Position numbers and translations under genes: made by a program. Shown here one piece after another: positions 8,529 to 18,662 of a stretch of DNA of 40,905 nt. Origin of the DNA: Bradyrhizobium sp. cir1 (lineage in GTDB: Bacteria > Pseudomonadota > Alphaproteobacteria > Rhizobiales > Xanthobacteraceae); contig NZ_JACIHE010000044.1 in assembly GCF_014198245.1 (NCBI RefSeq), positions 1-40,905 of the forward strand, written 5' to 3'. Below the pieces are notes generated by a model. That model made no database searches and was not told the DNA's origin. It saw nothing but the letters and a program-made list of their open reading frames with translations. Position 1 is the first letter of the stretch, and every line of letters starts with the position of its first letter.

Positions 8529-9774
8529 TGCGCGTCGCCTGCCACCCGAGAAACTCACTTCTCGAGCTCGACGCAAGTCATGCTGGGGCGGGCCCGGAAT
8601 AGGCCCATAACCGGCGTAGATCGATGTCCGCTGTTCGGCCGCTATAGGAGGCAGAGCGCGGACGTGGCGGATTTATGAGTTCACGCCTTAGTGCTCGCCT
8701 CTCGCAGCATCAGCAGGCTGAGGTTTGTGGCATGGATGATGCTGCTCATGCAGTCCAACATCGTTGAATTGACAGGCTCGAATAGCTGAGTGGAGTGCGC
8801 GAAAATCGGACCATTTGATTTGTAAAGTCTGCCGATCGGGGCGAAGGACACGACGCGCGCAGTTCGCTAGGTGATCTTAAGCGGTAACATGAAAAAGGAA
8901 TGCTGCATCCGGGTCCGCAAGGCCAGGACGGTGGTTTGAGCAGCTTATCAAGCAAGTCTGGCGAGTGCACCGCGATGGATTAATCCTCAAGCAGAAGCCA
9001 TGGGCAGGCTGCGTCTCTGTCGATCGAAGTCTCGGTGAGCCATTCGTCCCTGCAGACGGCCAGCCGTTCAACCGTGCGCCGCCCAGGAAATATGGCCTCC
9101 GCGCCCATCCACAGCGGCTTTTGCTCACCTCCGGGCCCCCCGTGCGATGACACGATGTCTCAGTTTCCAGCTCGCATTGTTTATTGTCATAAATAGATCT
9201 CCATTGACTAACGGCCAAATAAGCTGAGCTATCGGATGTAGGTGACGAGGCGATCGGGCGCTTTGTTTACCGGTGCCAGTACCTGGATGACCTCAATGCC
9301 GTCTCTGGGACTGCTGCTGTGAGCTTCGATGAATCGTTGTAAGGCGCCGCCGGGTCCCTGTTGCGGCGATCACCGGCTTGAACACCATCGGTCTGGCGGT
9401 GGTTACGGTAAAAAGCCTTTCGTCCGTACAAGCTGTATGGCCGGGGCGGCCAGCACGCTGTCGATGGCTGGTGGTGCCGGCTCAAGTGCCGGGAAAGCGG
9501 ACAAATACGCTAATCGCAAGCCGTGACGAGCCTGGGGCGCGTTGATTGCGGGTGCCATGCAAACGATCGCGGGTCCTCTACAAGAGCAGGTAGGTGCCAA
9601 AGTGGACGCGCCGTCTTAGCGTCCTCCTGTTCCTCTGCCTATCACCGAACCAGAAGCGAACACCGGAAAGCTCATACGGACAAAACCTTACGACGTGCGG
9701 AATCAGGGGGCTGCGCATGCACACCTCGATGACGAGCTCCGGCGGTCCGATTTTGGCACCGAAGAAGGCGACGA
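8529..9774. other. Non-coding stretch upstream of the peptide synthetase
   Basis: No convincing gene. The short open frames on both strands lack ribosome binding sites and family patterns. I looked for nod-box, tts-box and -24/-12 motifs ahead of the synthetase and found none; TTGGCAC at 9754-9760 lacks a -12 partner. The promoter of the synthetase operon must lie here, but I cannot place it. Confidence 0.4.
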
Positions 9775-12700
9775 ATGGCGGGGCGCGTGACTACGCAAAA
9801 TCAATCAGCCAAGAAGCAGTCCATGGAACGTCAGCCGGTCGACGTGATCACGGCGATCAATCGGTTTGCCGGTTCGGATCCGGAGAGAGTTGCGCTGAGG
9901 CACGGCGCAGACGAACTCACATATGAGGCGCTACGATCAAGATCGGATGCCCTTGCAAGGATCTTACGAGAGCAGGGTGCTCGCGGCGCGGTTGTCGGCT
10001 ATTGGGGAGGACGGGACCTCGACTGGGCGACGGCGGTCATCGCAATTGTGAAGGCTGGATCAACGTACCTACCGCTTGATCCATCGCTGCCGGCTTCCCG
10101 TACATCATTCATGATCGAGCAGAGCCGCTGCGCTTTGTTGATGGGCCGAGACCGTCCGGATTCGCTCGGCCTATTCCAGGGGAGCAGCAAGACAGCTCCG
10201 CAAGTCGTAGCTATAGAGGCGGCACTGGGCCGGATGCAGACCCCGTCCGTTATGCCATCGCCGAACGTGGATGGACTTGCCTATATTCTGTTTACGTCTG
10301 GTTCGACGGGCCAGCCTAAGGGCGCAATGATCGAGCGCCCCGGCCTAAACAATCATTTGGCGGCAAAGATCGATGCTCTAAGTCTCACCCGGACGGATTG
10401 CGTCGCGCAAACGGCATCGCACTGCTTCGATATCTCGCTTTGGCAGCTTCTTTCCGGGCTTTGCGTCGGAGCCTCTACATCGATCATCGATGATGGGACA
10501 CTGAGATCGCCGTCATCGCTGCTTCAAGCAATTCAACGATGCGGCGCTACGGTCGTCCAATTCGTACCGTCGATGCTGGCAGTGTTTGTTGAGTATCTGC
10601 AATCGCTTGCCGCGGCAGAGCGAGCCGTGGACGGCTTACGGATTATTTCTACGGTCGGAGAACCGCTAACGCCCGGATTGGCGCGTGCGTGGCTTGCCTT
10701 GTATCCCCGCGTTTCCATTCTTAATCATTACGGGCCGACGGAGTGCGCGGACGGCGTGACGCATCATCTGGTTTCCGTGCCGCCTGCGCTGGCTGAGACT
10801 TACGTGCCGATCGGCAGGCCAATTCAAAACGTTGAGGTTTATGTCGCGGACGGACCACGGCTCTGCAATGTAGGAGAAGTGGGCGAAATCTGTGTTAGCG
10901 GTGTTGGTGTTGCTGCCGGCTACATCAATGACCAGGTCCGCACCAAGGATGCGTTTGGGCCAAATCCATTCTCGGACGACCTATCCTTCCGGCGCCTATA
11001 TCGGACAGGTGATCTTGGGCGCCTCCGTTCCGACGGCCTTTTGGAATGTCTCGGGCGACGGGATCGTCAGGTCAAAATTCGCGGGCACAGAATCGAGCTG
11101 GGAGAAATCGAAGCTCGTTTGTCCGCTCATCCCTTGGTGCATGGCGCCGTCGCAGTCGCCTCTTCTTGCGCAGGTGTAAAGCTTACGGCGCGAGATATAG
11201 CTGGGGCGGAGGCGCAAGCCGACTCGCGGCGGATGGTTGCGTATGTGACGGCTCCAGCTGAACTGGCGGAAACCGACCTTCAGAAGTTTCTTGCCGAGGC
11301 ACTCCCCAGTTACATGCTTCCGGAAAGAATCATCCACGTCAGCGGTATTCCACTGACCAGGAACGGAAAGGTCGACTTTTCAGCATTGCCTGAGCCGGGA
11401 AGTGTTCGGCCGGTATTGTCAACACCCTTCGAGGAGCCGCAATCAGATCTCGAAGTCCGGCTACGTCAAATCTGGTCGGGCATTTTGCGTATCGAGAACA
11501 TAGGTGTGAATGACCAATTCATGAGCCTCGGCGGAGACTCGCTCCGCGCAATGCTCATCTTGGGACAGTTGCATTCCTTGCTCGGGGTGAGAGTGGATTT
11601 CAGGCTGGTCCTGAATGGGACGATTCGATCTCTTGCCGCTTCGATCGAGGCTCGCGCTGAGCCCAATCCATGCGCAGCCTTGACATACCGAAAGCTTGAC
11701 CGATCACCTCTGACGCGACTCCAGGAGCACCTTTGGTTTCTGGCGCAGCTCGATCCATCTGCCCGTAACTATATCATTCAAGGCGGGCTGCGGATTAAGG
11801 GAAACATCGATTTAGCTCGGTTCAATCGCGCCTGGACCGAGGTCATTCACTCCCACCAGGCACTTTCGGCGCGCTTTATCGACGAAGACGGTCCGGTTCA
11901 ATGCTTTGATGCTCCGCCATGCACCAATCTTGAATTGATCGATGCATCTCATCTCACCTCCTCCGAGGCTGAGGAGCTCATCGCACAGTTTCGGCGAACG
12001 GAGCTGAAAGACAATTTCGATCTCGGACAGGGCCAGTTGTTTCGCGCGCGCATGGTCCGGTTTGGTCCCGACAATCATCTCATATTGATCACCGCTCACG
12101 AAATCATCCTTGATGCCTGGTCGATTTCTGTTCTGCTCAGAGATATTCAGCAGAGATATTTAGATGCCGCGGCGCCTTGGCCAGAGAACCGTGCGTCACT
12201 CTCGGGCTACGCGGCTTGGGAAAAACAACACAGTTCTCCAGAGGCACTGGAGAGCCAACGTCACTATTGGCGTCGTCAGATTGGTGATGATCCGCCGGTG
12301 CTTTCGCTTGGAAGGGCGCGCCCGCAAACAGTTACATTCCGCGGCGCCTCGCATCCAGTGCTGCTTGGCAGCGATCTCTCCAGTCAGGTAAGAGAATTCG
12401 CGCGCCAAAATAGCTGCACCACGTCGACAACACTACTTGCGTGCTTCCAGCTGCTGCTACGAATGTATAGCGGTCAGGACGACATTATCGTCGGCATGCC
12501 ACACGCTGTACGGGATCAACCTGGAAGTGCGGACATCATCGGCTTTTTCCTGAATATGCTGCCGATCCGTGCGGCGATCGATGCCGGTCAATCCTTTGCT
12601 GCTCATGCCAGGCGCATCCAGGGATTGGTCAGCGATGCCATCGCAAATGCGGCCTATCCATTCGGATGGATGGTCAGGGATACAAGGTTATGTCGCGAAC

Positions 12701-15700
12701 CGGGCCGATCACCGATCTTCCAGGTCATGTTCAACATGTACTCCGAAGCCGCCGAACCAGTTGGTCGGGACGAGTTGGCTCTGACATTCCGCGAATATGA
12801 CACCGGCTATGTCAAATTCGATCTAACACTGTACGCGCAAGATCACGGCGATGAAATTGCGCTCCAGCTGGCGTATGCGGAAGACATCATCTCGAGTGAT
12901 CTGGCTGTCCGCATGGCCAACAATCTGCGGTGTCTGATTGCCGCCTGCGTTGATAAAGCGCTTGCGCCTATTGAGGACCTGAGCTGCCTTAGCGCCTCAG
13001 ACCTCACGATACTGGATTCGCTGGATGGGCCGATCCAGCGATATGAGTCCGAATGTCCGCTTGCCGAAGCCTTCGAGCAGATCAGCGTCTCTAACCACGG
13101 CAAAGTAGCATATTTTGGCGAGTTCGGGCAGGTCACGTTTGACCAGCTGCGTGCGCGCGTAGCAGCAATCCGCTCGCTCCTGCGGGAGATGAAGGTGGGG
13201 GCCGGCGATCTGGTTGCCGTGCTTGTTGACCGGTCGCCGGACGTTGCCGCTGTCATGCTTGCGGCGCGAGGCTTGGATGCTGTTGTTGTGCCGATCGCGC
13301 CGGATTATCCGCGTGATCGGATCGAACATATCCTGCGAGATAGTCAGGCAAAGCTCTTGGTTCACGCGAACATCACGGAGCCTGGCTTTGAGATACCTTC
13401 GATTTGTCTGTTGGCCTTAGAAACGTGCAGTGGGTCGAGGGATGATTTCGGGCCCAGCGACACACCGTTAGATCACCCAATTGCGAGCCTCATATACACG
13501 TCCTCCTCGACAGGTCGGGCGAAGGGGGTTCTTATACCGGAAGCGGCCATTCTCAACCGGCTGAACTGGATGTGGCGGTGCTTTCCGTTCGATGGCACCG
13601 ACGTCATGGTTGTCCAGAAGTCCGCCTGCCTTGTTGCGTCCGCTTGGGAGCATTTTGGTGGGCTTCTGAGAGGTGTGCCTACGCTGATCCTCACCCAAGA
13701 ACAGGTCCTAGATCCGGATCTGCTGTTGCGCAGTTTGGCAAAACATCGCGTGACACGCTTTTTTGCCTCTCCGCCACTTCTGTCCGGTCTCATCGGGTCC
13801 CAGGAACGGCAACCGCAAAGGACCGCCTTGAGACTGGTCACAAGCAGTGCCGAACCGATGCCTTCCTCGCTGCCCGCTCGCTGGCGTGAGGCTTTTCCGG
13901 GCGTGCCGTTGTGGAACTTCTATGGTGCGACGGAATGTGCGTCCAATGCAGCCGTGCACGAAACGTCGGAGGCGGATGATAACTCGGCGCTTGTCCCAGT
14001 GGGGCGGCCAATCGACAACATCAAACTCTACGTGCTCGATTCACGATTGAAGAGAGTGCCTGTTGGAGCCCCCGGCGAACTGTGCATCGCAGGCCGCTGT
14101 CTGAGCGCTGGGTATTGGCGGGATCAAGATCGGACTGACCGCTGTTTCGTGCCGAATCCGTATGATGGCGGACAATACAACGTGCTTTATCGAAGTGGGG
14201 ACATCGCACGCATCTCAACCAGCGGCCTTCTTGAGATTTGCGGCCGATCGGACAACCAGATCAAGGTGAGGGGCTTCCGCATCGAGCCGGAAGAGGTCGA
14301 AGTTGCCCTTGAGTCTCATCCGGCAATCGCAAAGGCCGCGGTCTTCGCAGAAGGCATCGATGACGATCGCCGCTTGACGGCGAGCGTGGTGTCCGCTCGC
14401 GAGAACCTCAGCTCTGGAGAGATTCTCGCCTACTTGCGCAACAGGCTGCCATCTCCCATGGTTCCCGCAGCCTTCCGGTTGGTTGAAAGTCTTCCCCTGA
14501 CGACGAGCGGAAAGATAGACCGGGCTCGCCTATCATCGGTTCCGTACCGCCAGATAGAAACCAGTCCATCTGCTGAGCCCCGCACCAGGAACCAGCGAGT
14601 TCTTGCTCGGATCTGGGAGGATCTATTAGGGGTCAAGGGGGTGGGAATCGACAGCAGTTTCTTTGATATCGGCGGCGATTCTCTTCTGAGCGTGCGTTGC
14701 GTCACGCTGGCGTGCAAAGCCGGGCTGAATCTTACCGTCAGCCAACTTCATCGAACGCCGACCATCAGGGAGTTGGCGGCCGGGGAAGCGGAGGCGGCAC
14801 CCCACAACATAGCTTCCGCGGACAGCTTGCTGCCTGTGCCCCCCATCATATCGTTTTGGAATTCTCTTCTCGGTTTTGACGAGCATTTTAACATCGGCGA
14901 TCTGTTCTTTTTGCGGGGCGGCATCCTGAACATCAAGATCCTGGACCGCGCTCTTGCCCAAGTCATGGAGAAGCACGAAGGCCTCAGGCTACGCGTTGCC
15001 CGAACCCAAGATGGACTCCGGCTGGGGATTGGGCCTTGTCCGACTGAGCGCATCGTGGAGGAGATCGATCTCGTCCGGTTGACCGGCCCAGACCAGCGCA
15101 GGACAATCGAGATCGTCTCGGCAAAACGTCAACACATGTTCCGGTTTGACGGTCACACGCCTCTTGTTCACGTCGCGGCTTTCCGTACTTCGGAAAGCGG
15201 AGATTACTATTTGCTGGTGCTGATGCATCATTTCGTCGCGGATGGGATGGGCTATCGGCTATTCCTGGAAGCATTGGAGGGCGCATACAACGCTCTTGCT
15301 GCAGGCCATCATGTGAATGGCCCTGAGACCGTACAAAGGCTCTCTTCCTGGTTGAAGCGCCTCGAGCATTACGCGGACAGCGAAGCACCAGACGAACTCA
15401 AGTACTGGGAGGATATTGACTACGATCAATTCAATCTGCGTGTCAGCGACGCGTCATCGCGCGGCACGAGTGTTGCCGAAGGAAGCGCGACAGAGATTCA
15501 CGATGCAAGTCTCGCAGGTCGTCGGGAGGATGCGAACGGCCGTTCGCGGGTAGATCGGGCCAAGTACCATCTTGAGATCGACGGGGAAGCGACAGCGGGT
15601 CTCCTTAGTATTAGAGCCAGATCAGCGCATTGTCAGGACTTTGATGTGTTTCTTGCTGCCCTGTCCGGTGCGTGTGGTGCCCTGTTCGGCAACTATTCGC

Positions 15701-16242
15701 TCTGGATTGATAGCCTGACCTCGACACGAGGTCGGCTGTTTGACGATTTTGATCCATCTCAGGTCATCGGCCTTATCAGCGAACTCGTTCCGTTTCCATT
15801 GAAGGTCACCGGAAGAGAGTCGCGTTCCGACCGCGCTCGTCTCATATACCGGCAGCGCAATGCGCTGCCGCGTGGGGGAATAGGCTTTCGGGCCCTGAAA
15901 TTCCTAAACCGGGATCCGGCCTTGCGGTGTCGGCTCGATCGCCTGCCACTTCCCAGAATTGGGGTGAATTATCGCGCCGGTTTGCAGCGTCATTTCGCGC
16001 GTCGTTTTCTAGACACAGGCCCTTGTCCGCTTTGGATCGGCGAACACATGCATCAAGCAACGGCGATCCACCTCTTCTGGTTCGAGGTCGGATATCAATC
16101 GGGGCGTCTACAGATCGACACCACGTATGATCCAAGCATGGTCGATTATGAGGCGACCCGCCATCTTTGCACGGTCTTGCAACGGGAGCTGATGCAGACG
16201 ATCAGCGAAATGCGGAAGATCTCGGGGCACCTTCAGCCATGA
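9775..16242 (+). CDS. Non-ribosomal peptide synthetase, A-T-C-A-T-C/E
   Basis: 2155 residues. Order: adenylation domain 1 (about 25-530; LFTSGSTGQPKG near 172, binding-pocket Asp at 219), carrier 1 (LGGDS, Ser near 589), condensation domain (645-1090), adenylation domain 2 (1095-1570), carrier 2 (GGDS, Ser near 1636), and a last condensation/epimerisation-like domain (1690-2150) with an intact HHxxxDG (1818-1824). There is no N-terminal condensation domain, so module 1 loads the starter. There is no thioesterase or reductase. Two oddities: the inner condensation motif reads HEIILDA (775-781), so the catalytic second His is Glu; and adenylation domain 2 has Val1287 where amino-acid-activating domains have Asp. 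A dipeptide-like or acyl-amino product is likely. The ATG at 9775 has AAGAAGG six bases upstream; 9823 is an alternative start. The exporter gene overlaps its stop codon. Confidence 0.9.
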   Translation: MAGRVTTQNQSAKKQSMERQPVDVITAINRFAGSDPERVALRHGADELTYEALRSRSDALARILREQGARGAVVGYWGGRDLDWATAVIAIVKAGSTYLPLDPSLPASRTSFMIEQSRCALLMGRDRPDSLGLFQGSSKTAPQVVAIEAALGRMQTPSVMPSPNVDGLAYILFTSGSTGQPKGAMIERPGLNNHLAAKIDALSLTRTDCVAQTASHCFDISLWQLLSGLCVGASTSIIDDGTLRSPSSLLQAIQRCGATVVQFVPSMLAVFVEYLQSLAAAERAVDGLRIISTVGEPLTPGLARAWLALYPRVSILNHYGPTECADGVTHHLVSVPPALAETYVPIGRPIQNVEVYVADGPRLCNVGEVGEICVSGVGVAAGYINDQVRTKDAFGPNPFSDDLSFRRLYRTGDLGRLRSDGLLECLGRRDRQVKIRGHRIELGEIEARLSAHPLVHGAVAVASSCAGVKLTARDIAGAEAQADSRRMVAYVTAPAELAETDLQKFLAEALPSYMLPERIIHVSGIPLTRNGKVDFSALPEPGSVRPVLSTPFEEPQSDLEVRLRQIWSGILRIENIGVNDQFMSLGGDSLRAMLILGQLHSLLGVRVDFRLVLNGTIRSLAASIEARAEPNPCAALTYRKLDRSPLTRLQEHLWFLAQLDPSARNYIIQGGLRIKGNIDLARFNRAWTEVIHSHQALSARFIDEDGPVQCFDAPPCTNLELIDASHLTSSEAEELIAQFRRTELKDNFDLGQGQLFRARMVRFGPDNHLILITAHEIILDAWSISVLLRDIQQRYLDAAAPWPENRASLSGYAAWEKQHSSPEALESQRHYWRRQIGDDPPVLSLGRARPQTVTFRGASHPVLLGSDLSSQVREFARQNSCTTSTTLLACFQLLLRMYSGQDDIIVGMPHAVRDQPGSADIIGFFLNMLPIRAAIDAGQSFAAHARRIQGLVSDAIANAAYPFGWMVRDTRLCREPGRSPIFQVMFNMYSEAAEPVGRDELALTFREYDTGYVKFDLTLYAQDHGDEIALQLAYAEDIISSDLAVRMANNLRCLIAACVDKALAPIEDLSCLSASDLTILDSLDGPIQRYESECPLAEAFEQISVSNHGKVAYFGEFGQVTFDQLRARVAAIRSLLREMKVGAGDLVAVLVDRSPDVAAVMLAARGLDAVVVPIAPDYPRDRIEHILRDSQAKLLVHANITEPGFEIPSICLLALETCSGSRDDFGPSDTPLDHPIASLIYTSSSTGRAKGVLIPEAAILNRLNWMWRCFPFDGTDVMVVQKSACLVASAWEHFGGLLRGVPTLILTQEQVLDPDLLLRSLAKHRVTRFFASPPLLSGLIGSQERQPQRTALRLVTSSAEPMPSSLPARWREAFPGVPLWNFYGATECASNAAVHETSEADDNSALVPVGRPIDNIKLYVLDSRLKRVPVGAPGELCIAGRCLSAGYWRDQDRTDRCFVPNPYDGGQYNVLYRSGDIARISTSGLLEICGRSDNQIKVRGFRIEPEEVEVALESHPAIAKAAVFAEGIDDDRRLTASVVSARENLSSGEILAYLRNRLPSPMVPAAFRLVESLPLTTSGKIDRARLSSVPYRQIETSPSAEPRTRNQRVLARIWEDLLGVKGVGIDSSFFDIGGDSLLSVRCVTLACKAGLNLTVSQLHRTPTIRELAAGEAEAAPHNIASADSLLPVPPIISFWNSLLGFDEHFNIGDLFFLRGGILNIKILDRALAQVMEKHEGLRLRVARTQDGLRLGIGPCPTERIVEEIDLVRLTGPDQRRTIEIVSAKRQHMFRFDGHTPLVHVAAFRTSESGDYYLLVLMHHFVADGMGYRLFLEALEGAYNALAAGHHVNGPETVQRLSSWLKRLEHYADSEAPDELKYWEDIDYDQFNLRVSDASSRGTSVAEGSATEIHDASLAGRREDANGRSRVDRAKYHLEIDGEATAGLLSIRARSAHCQDFDVFLAALSGACGALFGNYSLWIDSLTSTRGRLFDDFDPSQVIGLISELVPFPLKVTGRESRSDRARLIYRQRNALPRGGIGFRALKFLNRDPALRCRLDRLPLPRIGVNYRAGLQRHFARRFLDTGPCPLWIGEHMHQATAIHLFWFEVGYQSGRLQIDTTYDPSMVDYEATRHLCTVLQRELMQTISEMRKISGHLQP

Positions 16243-17666
16243 ATGAGCCCGATGCGGAATTCGCCGCCGAGGGCGATCACGATGTGATGCCGAACAAGAA
16301 CGCGCGCATCGATCTATCAGACCCCAGTCTGTTCAGACTTATCCTACAGCTCGCCATTCCGTCCGTTGTTGGCTTGTCGATCAACGCGTTGCAGCAGGTC
16401 GTCAACGCAATCTTTGTTGGCACACTCGGTGCGCCGGCGATCGCAGCTGTCAGCATGACCTTGCCGATCGTGGTCCTGCTCGCGGCGGCCGGACAGGGGA
16501 TAGGAGTTGGAGCAGCCTCGTTCATATCTCGTCATCTTGGTGCTGGTGAGTACCTAGAGGCGAGTCGGGTCGCCAGTACCGCTCTCGCGCTCGCCGCGCC
16601 AGTCGGCATCACGGTCACAGTCGCTCTGTTTCTAAACATGCGAGAGATCTTCCTAGCGCTCGGTGCAACTCCAACCATCATGCCCCTGGCGCTCGACTAC
16701 GCGACAACGCTTTTGTTCGGATGCACCCTGATGCTTCTGAATACTGTCAACGGCTTCATCGTCCGAGCCGAAGGCAACACACGATTTAGCATGTGGACGA
16801 TGATGACCGCCTTCATCCTGAACGCTGGCCTTGATCCAGTGCTCATATCCGTGCTGGACCTCGGTGTGCGAGGCGCCGCTCTCGCAACGCTTGTGTCTCA
16901 GACTGCGGCTATTAGCCTCTATATCGCGTATTTTACCAAGCGACGCGGAATGGTCGTCGTCAGGATGTCTCACATCTCGTTGCGAGCAGATCGCATCAGA
17001 GAGATCGCGTTCGTGGGGGCGCCAGCGGCCATGACCAGCATCTTATCTGCTATTACTGTTGTGCTCTTGTACGGAGCAGCTGCGCCCTTCGGCGAAGAGT
17101 CCATCGCGGCCGTGGGAATAGCCGTGCGGCTCATAACGATTGGCGTACTGCTTATCAGCGGTTTCTGTATGGGTTCTCAAGCTATCCTGGGTTTTGGCTG
17201 GGGCGCACGCGATTTTTCTCGTGTACTGAAGGCTGCAAAGGTCATGCTCGCTATGACTGTCGCTCTTTCGGTTACATATTCCGCGGCCGTTGTGATTTTT
17301 GCCCGACCTTTGATCAGGCTGTTCAGCGATAGCGATAGCGTCAGGGAAATTGCCGTTTCTGCCTGCACCGTTTTCCATCTCTTTTTTGGACTGTATGGTG
17401 TTGAGTGTGTCGTCACGGCGATGCTTCAATCGCTCGGGAGAGCGCGTCTCAGCGCGGTTGTGTGTTTCGCGAGGCATTATCTCTTCATTCCGGCTGTACT
17501 GTTGTTTCCGGTGATATCGGGTTTCAACGGACTGTTGGCTAGTCAAGCAATCGCAGAGTTGGGTGCCGGAATGATCGCGCTGCTCGTCATGTTGCGCCAG
17601 TTCGCTGAGCTGAGGCGAGGAAGACCAGCACATTCAGCCAGGAATCGAGAGGGCTCCTTGACTTGA
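16239..17666 (+). CDS. MATE-family efflux transporter
   Basis: 475 residues with about twelve hydrophobic segments in two similar halves, as in MATE/DinF/NorM cation- or proton-coupled drug exporters. An early segment reads LQLAIPSVVGLSINALQQVV, a typical first MATE helix, followed by NAIFVGTLGAPAIAAVS. The ATG lies inside ATGA shared with the synthetase stop, so translation is coupled. The simplest reading is that it exports the synthetase product across the inner membrane or protects the producer. A longer frame from 16167 exists but would overlap the synthetase by 76 bases. Confidence 0.9.
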   Translation: MNEPDAEFAAEGDHDVMPNKNARIDLSDPSLFRLILQLAIPSVVGLSINALQQVVNAIFVGTLGAPAIAAVSMTLPIVVLLAAAGQGIGVGAASFISRHLGAGEYLEASRVASTALALAAPVGITVTVALFLNMREIFLALGATPTIMPLALDYATTLLFGCTLMLLNTVNGFIVRAEGNTRFSMWTMMTAFILNAGLDPVLISVLDLGVRGAALATLVSQTAAISLYIAYFTKRRGMVVVRMSHISLRADRIREIAFVGAPAAMTSILSAITVVLLYGAAAPFGEESIAAVGIAVRLITIGVLLISGFCMGSQAILGFGWGARDFSRVLKAAKVMLAMTVALSVTYSAAVVIFARPLIRLFSDSDSVREIAVSACTVFHLFFGLYGVECVVTAMLQSLGRARLSAVVCFARHYLFIPAVLLFPVISGFNGLLASQAIAELGAGMIALLVMLRQFAELRRGRPAHSARNREGSLT

Positions 17667-18179
17667 TCAGGCATTATCCCGACCAATTAATGACTTCTTC
17701 GCGGGCAGCCAGCCGCCAACCGTTCAGAGCTGGTTGCCGAAGTTGTTGCCCTCGTAGGCGAGAACGAGATTGGCCAGTTCCATGGGATTATGAAGCTTAT
17801 CTTGTCGATGCGGTCGTGTCATTTGTGTTGGAGTTATGAAACCGCGCCGTAAAAGAAGTTCTTCGCTGGTGCAGGTAAAGTCGTCGCTCTCGCAGGAGAC
17901 GGATCCCAGAATTTAGGCCAGGATACGGGGATCCGATCCCGACGCAATCCCCTTCCTGCAACAAGGCTCTAAACTGCTCTCCTGATAGTAGGGGATAATA
18001 GCTCTTGCGATATGGCGGGCCGGGTGGAGGGCCCGGCGAATGTTCTTTGCTAGGTTCACTCACCTGGTGCTGGTAGGCGCGACTATTTCCGGATACTCCT
18101 CATAGCCGCGCCGCCGGGGTCTGCCGTCTTTTACAACAGGGCCGGCATGTTGTTATCGGCGCCGAGTGGGACTAAAAGT
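17667..18179. other. Intergenic stretch with no clear gene
   Basis: An 88-codon minus-strand frame (17797-18063), rich in Pro at its N-terminus, has no ribosome binding site or family I can name and may be a relic. Its upstream side runs to the IS66 insertion point at 18179, so it could once have continued into the decayed lipase-like sequence beyond the element. A five-pair hairpin (CAACC/GGTTG) near 17717-17736 lacks a T-run. Confidence 0.35.
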
Positions 18180-18266
18180 GTACGCATCCGACGGGCGCCG
18201 TCTTGCGTGACGCGAGGTAATTCGCGAAGCGTGTGACCTTAAGTCTAGCTTTAAGGTCATCAGGCG

Positions 18267-18662
18267 ATGCGGGTCGAGGTTTTGGGCGGGCTGGAGCGGC
18301 GGCGGCGCTGGTCGCAGGACGACAAAGCGCGGATTGTCGAGGAGACGTTGGTGCCGGGCGCGAAGGTGACTGAGGTTGCGCGCCGCAACGGAGTCGCGAC
18401 CAGCCTAGTGTTTACCTGGCGTCGACAAGCACGGACATCAGAGCAGGTTGTACCATCTTTTGCGCCGGTGCAGATCGTCGCTACGGAGGTGGAGGAAACT
18501 CCGAAGCTTTTGCCTGCGGGTGACGGCCGGGTGCGCTCCGTAGCGTCCGCGCGTACTGGATTGATCGAGATTGATCTTGGCAACCGGCGACGCATCCGGG
18601 TGGATGCGCACGTCGACCCGGAGGCGCTGGCGCGGGTTCTCGAGGTGCTTGAGCGCCGATGA
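18267..18662 (+). CDS. tnpA: IS66 TnpA (OrfA)
   Basis: 131 residues. The N-terminal helix-turn-helix pattern (RRRWSQDDKARIVEETLVPG, then EVARRNGV and FTWRRQ) is that of IS66 OrfA. It is thought to bind the element ends with TnpB and TnpC. The TGA stop overlaps the ATG of tnpB. Confidence 0.9.
   Translation: MRVEVLGGLERRRRWSQDDKARIVEETLVPGAKVTEVARRNGVATSLVFTWRRQARTSEQVVPSFAPVQIVATEVEETPKLLPAGDGRVRSVASARTGLIEIDLGNRRRIRVDAHVDPEALARVLEVLERR

Noticed and set aside
9172..9240. AT-rich segment before the synthetase considered as a nod box
   Set aside because: The conserved ATC-N9-GAT arms and the ATCGATTTTACCAA-like tail are absent. No nod box was found anywhere in the window.
9754..9775. TTGGCACCGAAGAAGG ahead of the synthetase as a sigma-54 promoter
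   Set aside because: The -24 part fits, but the -12 part lacks TTGC, and the site is only about 20 bases from the start codon.
16416..16435. TTGGCACACTCGGTGC inside the MATE gene as a sigma-54 promoter
   Set aside because: The -12 part is GTGC in place of TTGC, and it lies within coding sequence with no gene start nearby.
17043..17633. A 196-codon minus-strand frame
   Set aside because: It lies wholly inside the MATE transporter gene, whose membrane-protein pattern is clear; this frame mirrors its codons.
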